A DNA stretch of 64,000 bases from Streptomyces sp. YIM 121038. Lineage in GTDB: Bacteria > Actinomycetota > Actinomycetes > Streptomycetales > Streptomycetaceae. Below the pieces are notes generated by a model. The model was not told the DNA's origin, made no database searches, and saw only the letters and a program-made list of their open reading frames with translations. The translations under genes were made by a program, and so were the position numbers. The first letter of the stretch is position 1. Each line of letters begins with the position of its first letter. Below are positions 34,853-43,517 of this stretch, one piece after another. The stretch spans positions 62,001 to 126,000 of the forward strand of contig NZ_CP030772.1 of assembly GCF_006088715.1 (NCBI RefSeq), in the 5' to 3' direction.

Positions 34853-34992
34853 ACACCCGCGCCCACTCGCTCAGTTGCACCCATGCCGAGCGCATCCCGC
34901 TCGGCGCCCCAAGGGCCCAAGGGGATGCCCGCTCGGCCCGCGGGGCCCGTGCATGTCCGGGACCCAACCCCAGGCGATGCCCCTACGGCATA

Positions 34993-35029
34993 CAGCCCTG
35001 GCGGAGAGCTCGTCTCCCCGCCAGGGCTG
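34993..35029 (+). terminator. 12-bp hairpin before metallopeptidase gene
   Basis: CAGCCCTGGCGG (34993-35004) pairs with CCGCCAGGGCTG (35018-35029). It lies in the 270-bp gap between the small ORF and the metallopeptidase start; a terminator or attenuator is possible. I see no gene in 34853-35122. Confidence 0.45.
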
Positions 35030-35122
35030 CATACGTCACCCGCAGACGTCCTCGCACCAGCGCGGCGCCGGCAGGGCGCTCCATCCGCCACCGCACCTCC
35101 CCCTTCGACAGGAGAACCCTTC

Positions 35123-35938
35123 ATGACACCGGCCACCGCTCCGGACGATGCCGAGGCCGCCCTGGTCCACGAAGTCACGGCAGCCATCACGGCAGACGGC
35201 ACCCTCAGTCCCGGAACGTTCAGCGTCGTCGTCTCCCATCGACGACAGCGGCACGCACTGACCACCCTGCGGGACGGCCAACGGGTCGTGCGCATCCTTC
35301 CGACGTCGACGGCACCCGTCATCGTGCAGTTCATCCGGGAGAACGCCGCGCGGCTGGAATCGGACGCCCAGCGAATGGCCGAACGGAGCCCGCAGCACCC
35401 GGCCAAACACCTTGCGGACGGCTGCGAACTCTCCTGGCTCGGCGAACGCATCCAGCTGCACCTGGTCGACACCCCCATCCCTGTGCAGCTACGGCGGGGG
35501 GAGAACGGCACCGGCTTCCTGATCGCCCACCGCGGCGACATCGCCCGTAACGGAGCGCGGCCGATCATCGAGTGGTACTCACGAGCAGGGCTCGCGTGGC
35601 TTGAGGCCGCGGCACCGGCCTCCTGGTCCCGGCTTCGTTGCCGGCGTCCGCTGCCGGCGCTGGCGGTGCGCGACTTCGGCCGCAGGTACGGCGGCGACTA
35701 CCGTGCGCGCACGCATGAAGTGGCGCTGCACTGGGCTGCCTTCCAGCTTCCGCCCTCGCTCCTGGAGTACGTCCTGGTGCACGAGCTGGTCCATGCGACC
35801 CGCCCCCGCGGCCAGTCGCATGGCAGCGAGTTCCGGACGCGGCTGCAGCGTGTGATGCCCGACGCCCGGGCGCAGCAGGACGCGTTCCGGGCTGCCTTCC
35901 GGTACCTCTGGCTCGGCACCGAAATGGGTATTGCGTAA
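35123..35938 (+). CDS. YgjP/DUF45-type zinc metallopeptidase
   Basis: The 271-aa protein starts at the ATG at 35123 (AGGAGA upstream). The C-terminal zinc site is HELVH (220-224) followed by SHGSEF with the third His (about 233), as in YgjP-like (WLM/SprT-related) peptidases. These genes often sit with restriction-modification loci; here several methylase-like genes are close by. The protein ends Gly-Ile-Ala-stop because the stop codon overlaps the -35 box of P8. The substrate is unknown. Confidence 0.8.
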   Translation: MTPATAPDDAEAALVHEVTAAITADGTLSPGTFSVVVSHRRQRHALTTLRDGQRVVRILPTSTAPVIVQFIRENAARLESDAQRMAERSPQHPAKHLADGCELSWLGERIQLHLVDTPIPVQLRRGENGTGFLIAHRGDIARNGARPIIEWYSRAGLAWLEAAAPASWSRLRCRRPLPALAVRDFGRRYGGDYRARTHEVALHWAAFQLPPSLLEYVLVHELVHATRPRGQSHGSEFRTRLQRVMPDARAQQDAFRAAFRYLWLGTEMGIA

Positions 35939-35959
35939 ATATAATCTGACGCGTAGTGT
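35931..35959 (+). promoter_or_regulatory. Shared array promoter P8
   Basis: -35 TTGCGT (35931-35936), 17-bp spacer, -10 TAGTGT (35954-35959). The -35 overlaps the TAA of the metallopeptidase gene. Confidence 0.8.
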
Positions 35960-36062
35960 CTAACTCGTCGGCCGGGCTGGTCTCCGATACCGCCAGGGCC
36001 TCTTCTCCCATACCCGCCGCGTGCCGTCAGGCCGCGCGTTCATCCGTGCAGGACTCCCCAGC

Positions 36063-36731
36063 ATGAATCCACAGCTCCCCAGGAGCCGCCACGAGTGGTT
36101 CCCCTCCTCGGTCACCCTCGAACACCGCGGCCCGTATCCCGCCGAGGTCCTCGGCCACCGGCGCGACGGAATGATCCTTCCGCGCTTCACCGCCGCTACC
36201 GCCCGGCAGATCGCCGACGACACCCCCGCGGAATCGCCCGGCGTCCCGGTGATTCGGTTCACCAGCAACGCCGTTGAAGTTCTCGGCCCCGGGCATCCCC
36301 CATCAGTACTCGAGCACTGCACACCGGATGCGGCAGGCCAGTACGCCTTCGGCCACGGCACCCTGCCCTGGCGCGAGCACACGACCACCGACCCCTCACG
36401 GTTCACCCGCGCCCTGGAGGAGGCGCAGGCCAGCGGATATCCGCCCGAGACTCTCGACGCGTGGACCATCGCGTTCGCCGACCACGGCCACCGCATGGCG
36501 GTTCTCGCCGTCTTCCGCACCCCCGATGAGGACGCAGCCGCCTACGACGCCCTCTACAACGCCCTCTACTCCAGCGGACTGTCCTCCTACGAGACCACGG
36601 CCGTCCAGGCGGACCACGCCGAGCTCGCAGCCCGGCGGCACTTCAGCAGGGAGCGCGCCCGCCTCGCGCCCGGCGACACGGTGTGGCCGACGGTCGCTCC
36701 GGCCACACGGATCACCGCCGACCCGCACTGA
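36063..36731 (+). CDS. Hypothetical protein
   Basis: Read from the ATG at 36063 (GCAGGACTCC upstream), the 222-aa soluble protein has a C-terminal region with RTPDEDAAAYDALYNALYSSGLSSYETTAVQ. I do not recognise it. It is the first gene of the P8 unit, 65 bp before the first methylase-like gene. Confidence 0.65.
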   Translation: MNPQLPRSRHEWFPSSVTLEHRGPYPAEVLGHRRDGMILPRFTAATARQIADDTPAESPGVPVIRFTSNAVEVLGPGHPPSVLEHCTPDAAGQYAFGHGTLPWREHTTTDPSRFTRALEEAQASGYPPETLDAWTIAFADHGHRMAVLAVFRTPDEDAAAYDALYNALYSSGLSSYETTAVQADHAELAARRHFSRERARLAPGDTVWPTVAPATRITADPH

Positions 36732-36796
36732 TCCCGCAGCGCGCCACGCCGCCTCGGCACCTCGATCAGCACCACACGAAAGACAGCACCACAGCC

Positions 36797-37843
36797 ATGC
36801 CCCAGTCCGATCTCGCCGCCCGCCTCACGGCCGCACTCCGCTCCACCCAGCCCCAGCAGCCCGATCCCGCTCCGCCCGCCGCCGACCACGGCAGCGGCAA
36901 CTGCAGCAACCCGGGATGCATCAAGCACACAGGCGTCAGCAACCCGCCCCGGTTCCTCATCTCCCGGCGCAACGGCGCCGACTTCGGCGAATCGGTCGCT
37001 GACGCCTGGTACAGGGCATGCGGCAGCAGCCGCATGGACATCCCGGCAGGCGTGGTCGCGGCCCTGGCCCTGTGGCCGACCAAGACGCGAGGCGCGGCTG
37101 GCGCCCGGCACCTCTCCAGCTTCATCGCCGCGCAGCCTCCGCGCGTCCTGGTCCAGGGCTACGCCGAGGTGTACGCGTCGACCTGGATGCGGCGGCCCGA
37201 GCTCATGGACGTCGCGGCGCCGCTCTTCCGCTGGACCGAGGAGGACCTCGGCAGTCAGGAGCTGCGCGGTGTCGCGGCCGTCACGCAGGCCGCACTGCGG
37301 GCCGGCGTGCTCCTGTACACCGGCGACAGCGACCCCTATTTCCGTTCCGACATCGACCTGATGTCGTGGACGATTACCAACTTGCGTCACCGCAGTTCAC
37401 GCAAGGGCCTCGGTGAGTACCACACGCCCCCGGATATTGCGGACTTGATGGCCCGCATGCTGCTGGACCCGGGCGCCGTCAGAGCGAGCGGCGAGTCGTT
37501 CAACGAGCCGACCGCGGGCACCGGCGGCATATTCCGCTCCATGGCCCAAACCCTTCGGGAACGCGATGTGGATCCGCACAAGCACACGTGGGTCATGCAG
37601 GAGCTCGACCCGATCGCCGCCGCCGGAGCGGCGGTCAACACCGTGGTCTGGGACCTGGGCCCCAGGGCCGTCGTCGTGGTGGGCGACAGCCTGGCCGAGG
37701 GTGACTTGAGCCGCCAGGCCTTCGCCCATCAGCGGGCGATGCAGGCCCACCGTGACTCGATCCGCAAGATCGCCGCCTTCACCGCGGCCACCAGCAGCGC
37801 CAACCGGCTGCTCCGTGCCGTCACCAGCGAGCGCGCCGCATGA
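36797..37843 (+). CDS. N6-methylase-like protein lacking NPP(Y/F) motif, copy 1
   Basis: The 348-aa protein has the layout of the HsdM-type SAM domain: GEYHTPPDIADLMARMLL, then FNEPTAGTGGIFRSM (motif I, with E in place of the usual D of DPACGTG). VMQELDPIAAAGA (motif II) follows, and VVVVGDSLAEGD. The catalytic motif IV NPPY/F that should follow GDSL is absent, and the protein ends in an Ala-rich helix. A Cys pair (CSNPGC) lies near residue 36. It could still bind SAM but is probably not an active adenine methylase. Confidence 0.7.
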   Translation: MPQSDLAARLTAALRSTQPQQPDPAPPAADHGSGNCSNPGCIKHTGVSNPPRFLISRRNGADFGESVADAWYRACGSSRMDIPAGVVAALALWPTKTRGAAGARHLSSFIAAQPPRVLVQGYAEVYASTWMRRPELMDVAAPLFRWTEEDLGSQELRGVAAVTQAALRAGVLLYTGDSDPYFRSDIDLMSWTITNLRHRSSRKGLGEYHTPPDIADLMARMLLDPGAVRASGESFNEPTAGTGGIFRSMAQTLRERDVDPHKHTWVMQELDPIAAAGAAVNTVVWDLGPRAVVVVGDSLAEGDLSRQAFAHQRAMQAHRDSIRKIAAFTAATSSANRLLRAVTSERAA

Positions 37844-38721
37844 CCGGCACCACGAAGCACGTCGATGATCCGGACTCCCGTCCGGACCTGACGTGGCTGC
37901 CCTCAGCACGCGCCCGCCAGGCGTTCCTTCCCGAAGACCCGCAGGAGCACGCGCGGCGACTTATCAGCACGGTCGTCGCCCTGTGGCCCTCCGGCTCGGC
38001 ACTGGAAGTCCCGCTGGGCACCACCGCGGCGCTCGCGCTGCTCCCGGCCGTCGACGCCGAAGCCCCGGAGCACGCTCACGACCTCGCCGCGCTCAGCCCT
38101 GATGATCTGGTGCGGGTGCTGCGGCAGATGTGGGCGCAGCTGTGGTTGGAGCAGCCCTACCTCGTCGAGCGGGCCCATGTGCTGTGGCGGTGGCTGGCCG
38201 ATCCACCGAGGCAGACCGCCGCGAGTGTCACCGAGCTGACGCATCACCTGTTGCGTGCAGGCCTTCTGGAGTACGGCGCCGACCCCGAGCGGTACTTGGC
38301 CACCGACCTGCTGGGCCGGCTGATGCAGCAGCTGAGCAGCCGGGGTGAGAAGGGCTCGCGCGGCGCCTTCCATACACCCGACGTGGTCACGGACCATATG
38401 GTCGAGTACTTCGCTGATGACCTTCCGGCGGGCACGGTGTTCGGTGAGGCTGCCGCCGGGTCGGGGGCCATGTGGCGGGCGCAGGCCCGCCTGCTGCACC
38501 GCACGGGCCGGGACCCGGCCCAGTTTCGGTGGGTGGGCGCTGAGATCGATCCGCTCGCGGCCGCGGTCCTGGGTGCGAACAGTGTGCTGTGGCGGTTGGG
38601 TTCGGATGTGCTGATCGCCTGTTCGGATGCGCTCGCGGGTGACAGCGGCCTGGCGCAGGCTCAGCGCGAGCGTGCCGCGGCCACCGCTCACCGCGATGCG
38701 GCCATCACCCCCGACAGGTGA
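37840..38721 (+). CDS. N6-methylase-like protein lacking NPP(Y/F) motif, copy 2
   Basis: This 293-aa protein overlaps the preceding gene by ATGA. The same scaffold is seen: GAFHTPDVVTDHMVEYF, then FGEAAAGSGAMWRAQ (altered motif I), VGAEIDPLAAAVLGANSVL, and CSDALAGD. It has no NPPY/F motif and an identical type of ending (AQRERAAATAHRDA). Two adjacent, coupled and similarly reduced proteins suggest a heterodimeric SAM-binding or pseudo-methylase module rather than random decay. Its stop is followed directly by shared promoter P9. Confidence 0.7.
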   Translation: MTGTTKHVDDPDSRPDLTWLPSARARQAFLPEDPQEHARRLISTVVALWPSGSALEVPLGTTAALALLPAVDAEAPEHAHDLAALSPDDLVRVLRQMWAQLWLEQPYLVERAHVLWRWLADPPRQTAASVTELTHHLLRAGLLEYGADPERYLATDLLGRLMQQLSSRGEKGSRGAFHTPDVVTDHMVEYFADDLPAGTVFGEAAAGSGAMWRAQARLLHRTGRDPAQFRWVGAEIDPLAAAVLGANSVLWRLGSDVLIACSDALAGDSGLAQAQRERAAATAHRDAAITPDR

Positions 38722-38750
38722 TTGCGTAATGTAATTTTAAGATGTAGAGT
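38722..38750 (+). promoter_or_regulatory. Shared array promoter P9
   Basis: -35 TTGCGT (38722-38727), 17-bp spacer, -10 TAGAGT (38745-38750), immediately after the stop of the second methylase-like gene. Confidence 0.8.
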
Positions 38751-38863
38751 TCTATTAGCGATTGAGTGCGCCGATCGGCAGCGCTCGCCGCTCCATCCCC
38801 GCCCGGTCCCGCGCATCCTCCACGGCCGGGCCCTCTCAACCTCTGCATCAAGGTACGAACTCA

Positions 38864-39157
38864 ATGACCACGCACGCCCTCTCAGTTGCCATCGCCGCCA
38901 CCTCCGCGGCGGTGCTGCTCACCCTGACCGTCAATGTCGCCGCCAGCAGACACCGCCGGGCGAAGACGAACCGCTGGCTGCTCGCCGCGTCCGGCCTCTT
39001 CGCCTGTGCTGGTGTCCTTACGGCCTTCACAGGACCCGGCCACGGGCCCGGCAGCGGTGTGTACACAATTCTGTCCAGCCTCTACTTCGTCGTGGCTCAG
39101 GACTTCGGACGCCGCCGCGCGCCCAGGAAGCAGTCCACCAAGGGCTCGGAGCACTGA
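38864..39157 (+). CDS. Two-TM small membrane protein
   Basis: From the ATG at 38864 (AAGG upstream) the 97-aa product has a signal-like helix (about 4-25), a basic loop and a second hydrophobic segment (about 34-52), ending in a basic tail. The family is unknown. It lies 1 bp before the next gene. Confidence 0.6.
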   Translation: MTTHALSVAIAATSAAVLLTLTVNVAASRHRRAKTNRWLLAASGLFACAGVLTAFTGPGHGPGSGVYTILSSLYFVVAQDFGRRRAPRKQSTKGSEH

Positions 39158-39158
39158 T

Positions 39159-39866
39159 ATGAGCGCCCGCCACCTCCTCGTCTGCCTTCCGCCCCTCGAC
39201 GACCCCCAGCAGTGGGCGGAAGAGATCGACGCAGCTCTCGCCCCGCACTCCGGCGACATCGCCAGCTGGAGCATCGAGCGGCGTTACGACACTCATCTCG
39301 CCCTCCGGCCGGAGGCCCAGCAGGGGTCCGGCCTGGTGGTCCAGAGCCAGCGGGCCCGGACGTCGTGCCGCTCTCGTTGCAGCGGCGCACGCCGGGGCCT
39401 CCTGGACTTCGGCGCGATGCGTACTGAACACGCCGAGCGGGCCGCGCGTCTGTACGGCGCGTGGGAGGCGGCCACCGCCGCCATGGCTCCCGCATCCCCC
39501 TTCAGCCTCTTCGGCCAGCGCCACCCTCAGAATCGCCACCGGGCCCGGGAAGAGTTCCTGGCCCAGCCGCAGTTGCAGGTCCTCCACGACATCGGTGTCC
39601 CCTTCGCGCGGCACCAGGACGCCGAGGCTGCCGCCCTCGTCGCGCTGGACCAGGAAGCGTTCGTCTGCCGCGCCCGGCAGCGGGCTGTGCCCGGCGACCT
39701 GCTGCTGACGGAGCACGGCGACCTCCACGTCAATCCGGCATTCCTCAACTCCGACGACGCCGACGAGACAGGAAGCGCCCGCTACCTGGCCCGGGCTAAC
39801 CGGTATCTCGACGAACTCGGGTCCGATCACCTGGTGTTCAGCCTCCACGGCCGACCCGCCGAGTAG
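39159..39866 (+). CDS. Hypothetical protein
   Basis: The 235-aa protein starts at the ATG at 39159, immediately after the previous stop (GGGCTCGGAGCACTGAT upstream). Features are an N-terminal HLLVCLPPLDDPQQW, a dense Arg/Cys/Ser patch near residues 68-80, and a C-terminal VPGDLLLTEHGDLHVNPAF. No family is recognised. Confidence 0.65.
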   Translation: MSARHLLVCLPPLDDPQQWAEEIDAALAPHSGDIASWSIERRYDTHLALRPEAQQGSGLVVQSQRARTSCRSRCSGARRGLLDFGAMRTEHAERAARLYGAWEAATAAMAPASPFSLFGQRHPQNRHRAREEFLAQPQLQVLHDIGVPFARHQDAEAAALVALDQEAFVCRARQRAVPGDLLLTEHGDLHVNPAFLNSDDADETGSARYLARANRYLDELGSDHLVFSLHGRPAE

Positions 39867-39944
39867 TCGGCGCAGGCATCCGAGGCCGGACAGGCGGCGT
39901 GCTCGCCGTGCACCACTTCTCACCCCGCAGGACCAAGGACCACC

Positions 39945-40817
39945 ATGCACACCAGAAGGACCACCGCGACCCCCGCCGCTCTCGCCGCACGCACCGTCAG
40001 CAAGCCGTGCGCGCGCTTCGAGCATGACGGCACCCCGTGTGGTCGTCTCACCGACCGCCGCGACCAGTGGTGCGGAACGTGCGCGGGCTTCCACCGCGCC
40101 CAGCGGCCGAAGCCGAAGGCCGCGGCTCCCCGCAGATGCGGCAGGCAGTCGGTCGTCGATGCCCCCGAGCCGCTGCCGCTGGAAGCAGATGACGCGCACG
40201 ACCCTCACCTGAACGTCACCCGCCACGCCATCGACCAGTACCGCCAGAAGCACGGCGGCGACGCCCAGGCGGCGGAGACCGAGATCCGCTCTCTGCTGGA
40301 GAACCTCATCACAACCGGCGAGCACCGGCATCTGGAGCGAGGCTCCTGGCATGCCTGGCTGCTGCAGGCCGACGAGGGGTTCACCCTGATGCTCTCGGCC
40401 GATGCTTCTTTCGTCATCGGCTACAGCACCGCCCACCGCGAGCGGACGTACGCACAGGTCAAGACAGGAGTGCCGAGCCGGAGTCGAACCAGGGAAAAGG
40501 CCTGGGTCCTCCAGCTCCAGGACGGTCTGCCCATCCGGTTTCCCAAGCTGGTCCTGCTCCGCTTCGCCAGGGATGTCCTCGGCATCAACTTCACCCGCTC
40601 GACGGGAGAGCGCGTCGTCGCGGAGATTTTCGCCCGCAGCCAGCAGGTACTGCCGGACCCGCCGCCGAGCAACGCGGGACGCCGCAGGGTGACGGACCAG
40701 GACGGCCTGAGGTGGCACTTCCACTACGAGCCCGGTTCGCACCCCACAGTCAGCCACCTTCTATGGGAACAGGGACACGGCCCCGAAGCCGCCAAGGCGC
40801 AGGCAGAGAAGAAGTGA
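39945..40817 (+). CDS. Hypothetical protein with N-terminal zinc-finger-like motif
   Basis: The 290-aa protein has Cys at CARFEHDGTPCGRL and WCGTCAGFH (about 22-50), a likely treble-clef or zinc-ribbon site. A domain with HAIDQYRQKHGG, ending FTLMLSADASFVIGYSTAH, follows; a RelE-like or nuclease fold is possible but not shown. Its C-terminal region ends in HFHYEPGSHPTVSHLLW. A strong hairpin follows immediately. Confidence 0.65.
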   Translation: MHTRRTTATPAALAARTVSKPCARFEHDGTPCGRLTDRRDQWCGTCAGFHRAQRPKPKAAAPRRCGRQSVVDAPEPLPLEADDAHDPHLNVTRHAIDQYRQKHGGDAQAAETEIRSLLENLITTGEHRHLERGSWHAWLLQADEGFTLMLSADASFVIGYSTAHRERTYAQVKTGVPSRSRTREKAWVLQLQDGLPIRFPKLVLLRFARDVLGINFTRSTGERVVAEIFARSQQVLPDPPPSNAGRRRVTDQDGLRWHFHYEPGSHPTVSHLLWEQGHGPEAAKAQAEKK

Positions 40818-40822
40818 CGGCC

Positions 40823-40863
40823 GGAAACGGCGCGGCGGGCTGCCCGCCCGCCGCGCCGTTTCC
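40823..40863 (+). terminator. 17-bp terminator hairpin
   Basis: The arms 40823-40839 and 40847-40863 are perfectly complementary around a 7-base loop, 5 bp after the stop of the preceding gene. It is a terminator for the P9 unit. Confidence 0.85.
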
Positions 40864-41013
40864 TGCGCCGGTCCCCGAGCGCCACGGCCCCGGACGGCGG
40901 GTCCGGTCACTGAGCCCACGGGGCGCCCGCCCCGCCCGGCCCGTTCGTGCTCTGGAGCGGCCGGAGACAGTGACGTGCACGAATACCGGCCGCCCTCCGG
41001 GAGATGAGGGCTG

Positions 41014-41451
41014 ATGAAGGTGGTCGTGCTGACCTGGTGGGATGTGTCGGCCGAGTCCTATGCGGACGACTTCGGATGTGAGGTGGGCGATGCCTACTGG
41101 CAGGTCGAGCAGTACGTGAGTGCAGCCGCGCAGGAGATCCCGGAACTGCTGGACGTCGACGGCTACGTATTCGGACTGCCCTCCCCGCCGCAGGGTCCGA
41201 TGCAGTTGGACGGCCGGGTGCGCTTCGCGCTTCACCAGCGCGTGGAGGTCGACCGTGAGCGGTGGGCCGGGGCACGGCAGCTCGACTCGCGCGGCCCGGT
41301 CCGTGGTGATCTCGCCGAGTACGTGATCTGGTTCTGGTACCACCTGGGCGGCATCGCGGAGACGGACGCGGTGATGCGCGCCCAGTACCGGGACGGGCGC
41401 GGCGGGATCGTGGCCAAGACATTGCGGCCGAAAGACCGGCATCGGAGGTAG
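41014..41451 (+). CDS. Hypothetical protein, own unit
   Basis: The 145-aa protein begins VVVLTWWDVSAESYADDFG and has a Trp/Tyr-rich C-terminal part (YVIWFWYHLGGIAETDAVM). I recognise no family. GAGATGAGGGCTG precedes the ATG. It lies between a terminator and shared promoter P10, with no copy of the shared promoter in front of it. Confidence 0.6.
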   Translation: MKVVVLTWWDVSAESYADDFGCEVGDAYWQVEQYVSAAAQEIPELLDVDGYVFGLPSPPQGPMQLDGRVRFALHQRVEVDRERWAGARQLDSRGPVRGDLAEYVIWFWYHLGGIAETDAVMRAQYRDGRGGIVAKTLRPKDRHRR

Positions 41452-41592
41452 GAAGAGGGGAGCGGGGCGTCTGCGCCATCCCGCCTGGGCTGGCGGGTAC
41501 GTCCTGCGGCACGCCCGCCGGCGGCCGGACTCCGCGGCCATCGGCATATCCCGGCCTTGGTGACGCTCGCACCCCCGACCCCACAAGGGGTA

Positions 41593-41621
41593 TTGCGTAA
41601 CTCAAATCTGCACCGTACGGT
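41593..41621 (+). promoter_or_regulatory. Shared array promoter P10
   Basis: GGGGTA, -35 TTGCGT (41593-41598), 17-bp spacer, -10 TACGGT (41616-41621). It drives the RNA ligase gene 52 bp away. The rest of 41452-41672 holds no gene that I can see. Confidence 0.85.
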
Positions 41622-41672
41622 AATACCCGAGAGTGTGACTTCGCCGCTCTCGCCTCCTCAAAGGACTTCACT

Positions 41673-42845
41673 GTGCCCACACTTGACACCCTGTTCAGCC
41701 CTCAGGCGCTGTCAGCGGCAATCGGCGCCGGTCACGTCACCCGCACCCGCGATGCTGCCCTGGGCCTGTCGCTGTACGCCTACACCCGCTCGTGCCAGTA
41801 CGACCACGCGTGGAACGAGGTCACCACCCGCTGTCGCGGACTGGTCGTCAGTGACGCCGACGGTACGGTCGTGGCCTGGCCGCTGCGGAAGTTCTTCAAC
41901 ACCACAGACCACACACGAGGGGTCGACTACGCCCCGCCGCTTCCGTCGGGCCCCTTCCACATCTACGACAAGGTCGACGGATCACTCGGCCTGATCTTCT
42001 TCTGGCGCGGGCAGTGGCGCGCCGCCACCACCGCCGCCTTCGGCTCACCCCAAGCCCGCTGGGCGCAGAGCTATCTCGCCGGGCGCGACACCTCCGCCCT
42101 GGTGCCGGGCAACACCTACATCGCTGAGATCGTGTACCCGGACAACCGCGTGGTCGTCGACTACGGAGACCGGCAGGACCTGGTGCTGCTCGCGGCACAC
42201 GACGCGCACGGGGCGGAGCTGGACCTCGACCACGCCGCCGGTCACTGGAAGGCCGTCGGTTCGGTGGTGCGGCGATGGCCGACGATGCCGCTGGACCAAC
42301 TGGTCCAGCTCACCGGCTCAGACATCCTCCCCGATGGGGGAACGGCGCGCGGCATTGACACCGAGGGCTTCGTGGTCCACTTCGTCAACGGTCCGCGCGT
42401 GAAGGTCAAGTACGGCACCTATAAGCAACTGCACCGGCTACGGAGCGGTGTGACCGCGCGGAGCATCTGGCAGCACCAGGGTGCGTCGCTGTACGCCGGA
42501 CACGGTGTGACGGAGCTCGGCAAAGCGCTCGACCTCCCCCGCGCCGAGATCCGAAAACTGCTTGCCGACGGAGACCCGCTGCGGACGCTGCTGAACCGCG
42601 TTCCGGACGAGTACGACCCCTGGGTGCGCAGCACCCTGAACGACTTCGCTCAACGCGCGGCCACGCTCCGCCAGCAGATCGACGACACCTTCCGCGCCCA
42701 CGCCTCTCTGCGGGATCGCGGAGCCTTCGCCCAGTCGCTACGTACCGCGCCCCCTGCCGTGCGTTCCGGTGCGTTCCGGCGTTTCGACGGCCTGAGTACC
42801 GACCTCGTGGTCTGGCGCGCGCTGAAGCCGCAGGCCACCCACTGA
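41673..42845 (+). CDS. T4 Rnl1-type RNA ligase
   Basis: The 390-aa enzyme would seal 5'-phosphate and 3'-hydroxyl RNA ends through an AMP-lysine intermediate. Motif I is YDKVDGSLG with nucleophile Lys100. An upstream TTRCRGLVV (about 50-58) and FFNTTDH match the T4 Rnl1 fold, motif IV is EGFVVHF and motif V is KVKYGTY. The C-terminal 140 residues are helical. GTG start with AAAGGA upstream. On phages Rnl1 repairs tRNAs cut by host anticodon nucleases; the same counter-defence use on a plasmid is inference. No kinase/phosphatase partner is seen. Confidence 0.88.
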   Translation: MPTLDTLFSPQALSAAIGAGHVTRTRDAALGLSLYAYTRSCQYDHAWNEVTTRCRGLVVSDADGTVVAWPLRKFFNTTDHTRGVDYAPPLPSGPFHIYDKVDGSLGLIFFWRGQWRAATTAAFGSPQARWAQSYLAGRDTSALVPGNTYIAEIVYPDNRVVVDYGDRQDLVLLAAHDAHGAELDLDHAAGHWKAVGSVVRRWPTMPLDQLVQLTGSDILPDGGTARGIDTEGFVVHFVNGPRVKVKYGTYKQLHRLRSGVTARSIWQHQGASLYAGHGVTELGKALDLPRAEIRKLLADGDPLRTLLNRVPDEYDPWVRSTLNDFAQRAATLRQQIDDTFRAHASLRDRGAFAQSLRTAPPAVRSGAFRRFDGLSTDLVVWRALKPQATH

Positions 42846-43061
42846 CCGCCTCCGGGCCAACCGGCCCGAATCACCGCCAGCCCTCACGCGCCCGTATCTC
42901 GGAGAGCACGCAGAATTCCCGGACCGGACGCTCAACAGCTCGCTGCGGCAGGCCCATAACGCCGGATGCAAGATCCCCCACGGCTGTGTCGGCGTCCGCC
43001 GCCACCATGCCCCCCCGACTCACCCTTCGCTGACCACCCCTGTTCCCCGTAGGAGCTGAAC

Positions 43062-43517
43062 ATGGCACTCACAGAGCTGTCCGACACCGCCCTCGCCCAT
43101 CTGCGGAAGGCCTCCGCCGACCCGGACGGGCACCTGCCCTCGAAGGTCGGCCCGAAGCTGCTGCGCCTCTTCCTCATGGAGAGGTACGCGTACCGGAACG
43201 ACGCCGACGGCTACGTTCTGCCCGCGGAGGACGCCCTCAAGGATCTCGCGGCCCGCGACGGCCGGTCACGGCCGTCCGTCATCACCGTGAAGGGCCGCCG
43301 CGCGGTCCTCAACGAGGGGCAGTTCACGGCCCTGTCCCAGGAGGTGGACCAAGACGGCCGACTGAGCCCGACCGTGCCGTGGCCGACGGTAGACGCGCTG
43401 GTCCGCCTCCAGTTGGTCCAGCGGCGCGACGAGGCCGGCAGGCCCAAGCCTGACGGAGTGCCGTTCCGCACCGAGCTCGGGGACGACGTAGCGAACACCG
43501 CAAAAGGCATTGCGTAA
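43062..43517 (+). CDS. Hypothetical protein ending in the P11 promoter
   Basis: The 151-aa protein has GTAGGAGCTGAAC before the ATG. It reads as a small alpha/beta protein with KVGPKLLRLFLMERYAYRND and a winged-helix-like middle (EDALKDLAARDGRSRPSVITV). The last residues are Gly-Ile-Ala, encoded by the promoter P11 sequence. I do not recognise the family. No gene is seen in 42846-43061. Confidence 0.7.
   Translation: MALTELSDTALAHLRKASADPDGHLPSKVGPKLLRLFLMERYAYRNDADGYVLPAEDALKDLAARDGRSRPSVITVKGRRAVLNEGQFTALSQEVDQDGRLSPTVPWPTVDALVRLQLVQRRDEAGRPKPDGVPFRTELGDDVANTAKGIA

Noticed and set aside
40470..40495. tRNA T-arm-like sequence on the minus strand (CTGGTTCGACTCCGG)
   Set aside because: The T-loop looks good but one stem pair fails, there is no CCA and no D- or anticodon arm, and it lies inside a well-supported gene. 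At most it is a chance match or an old attachment-site scrap.
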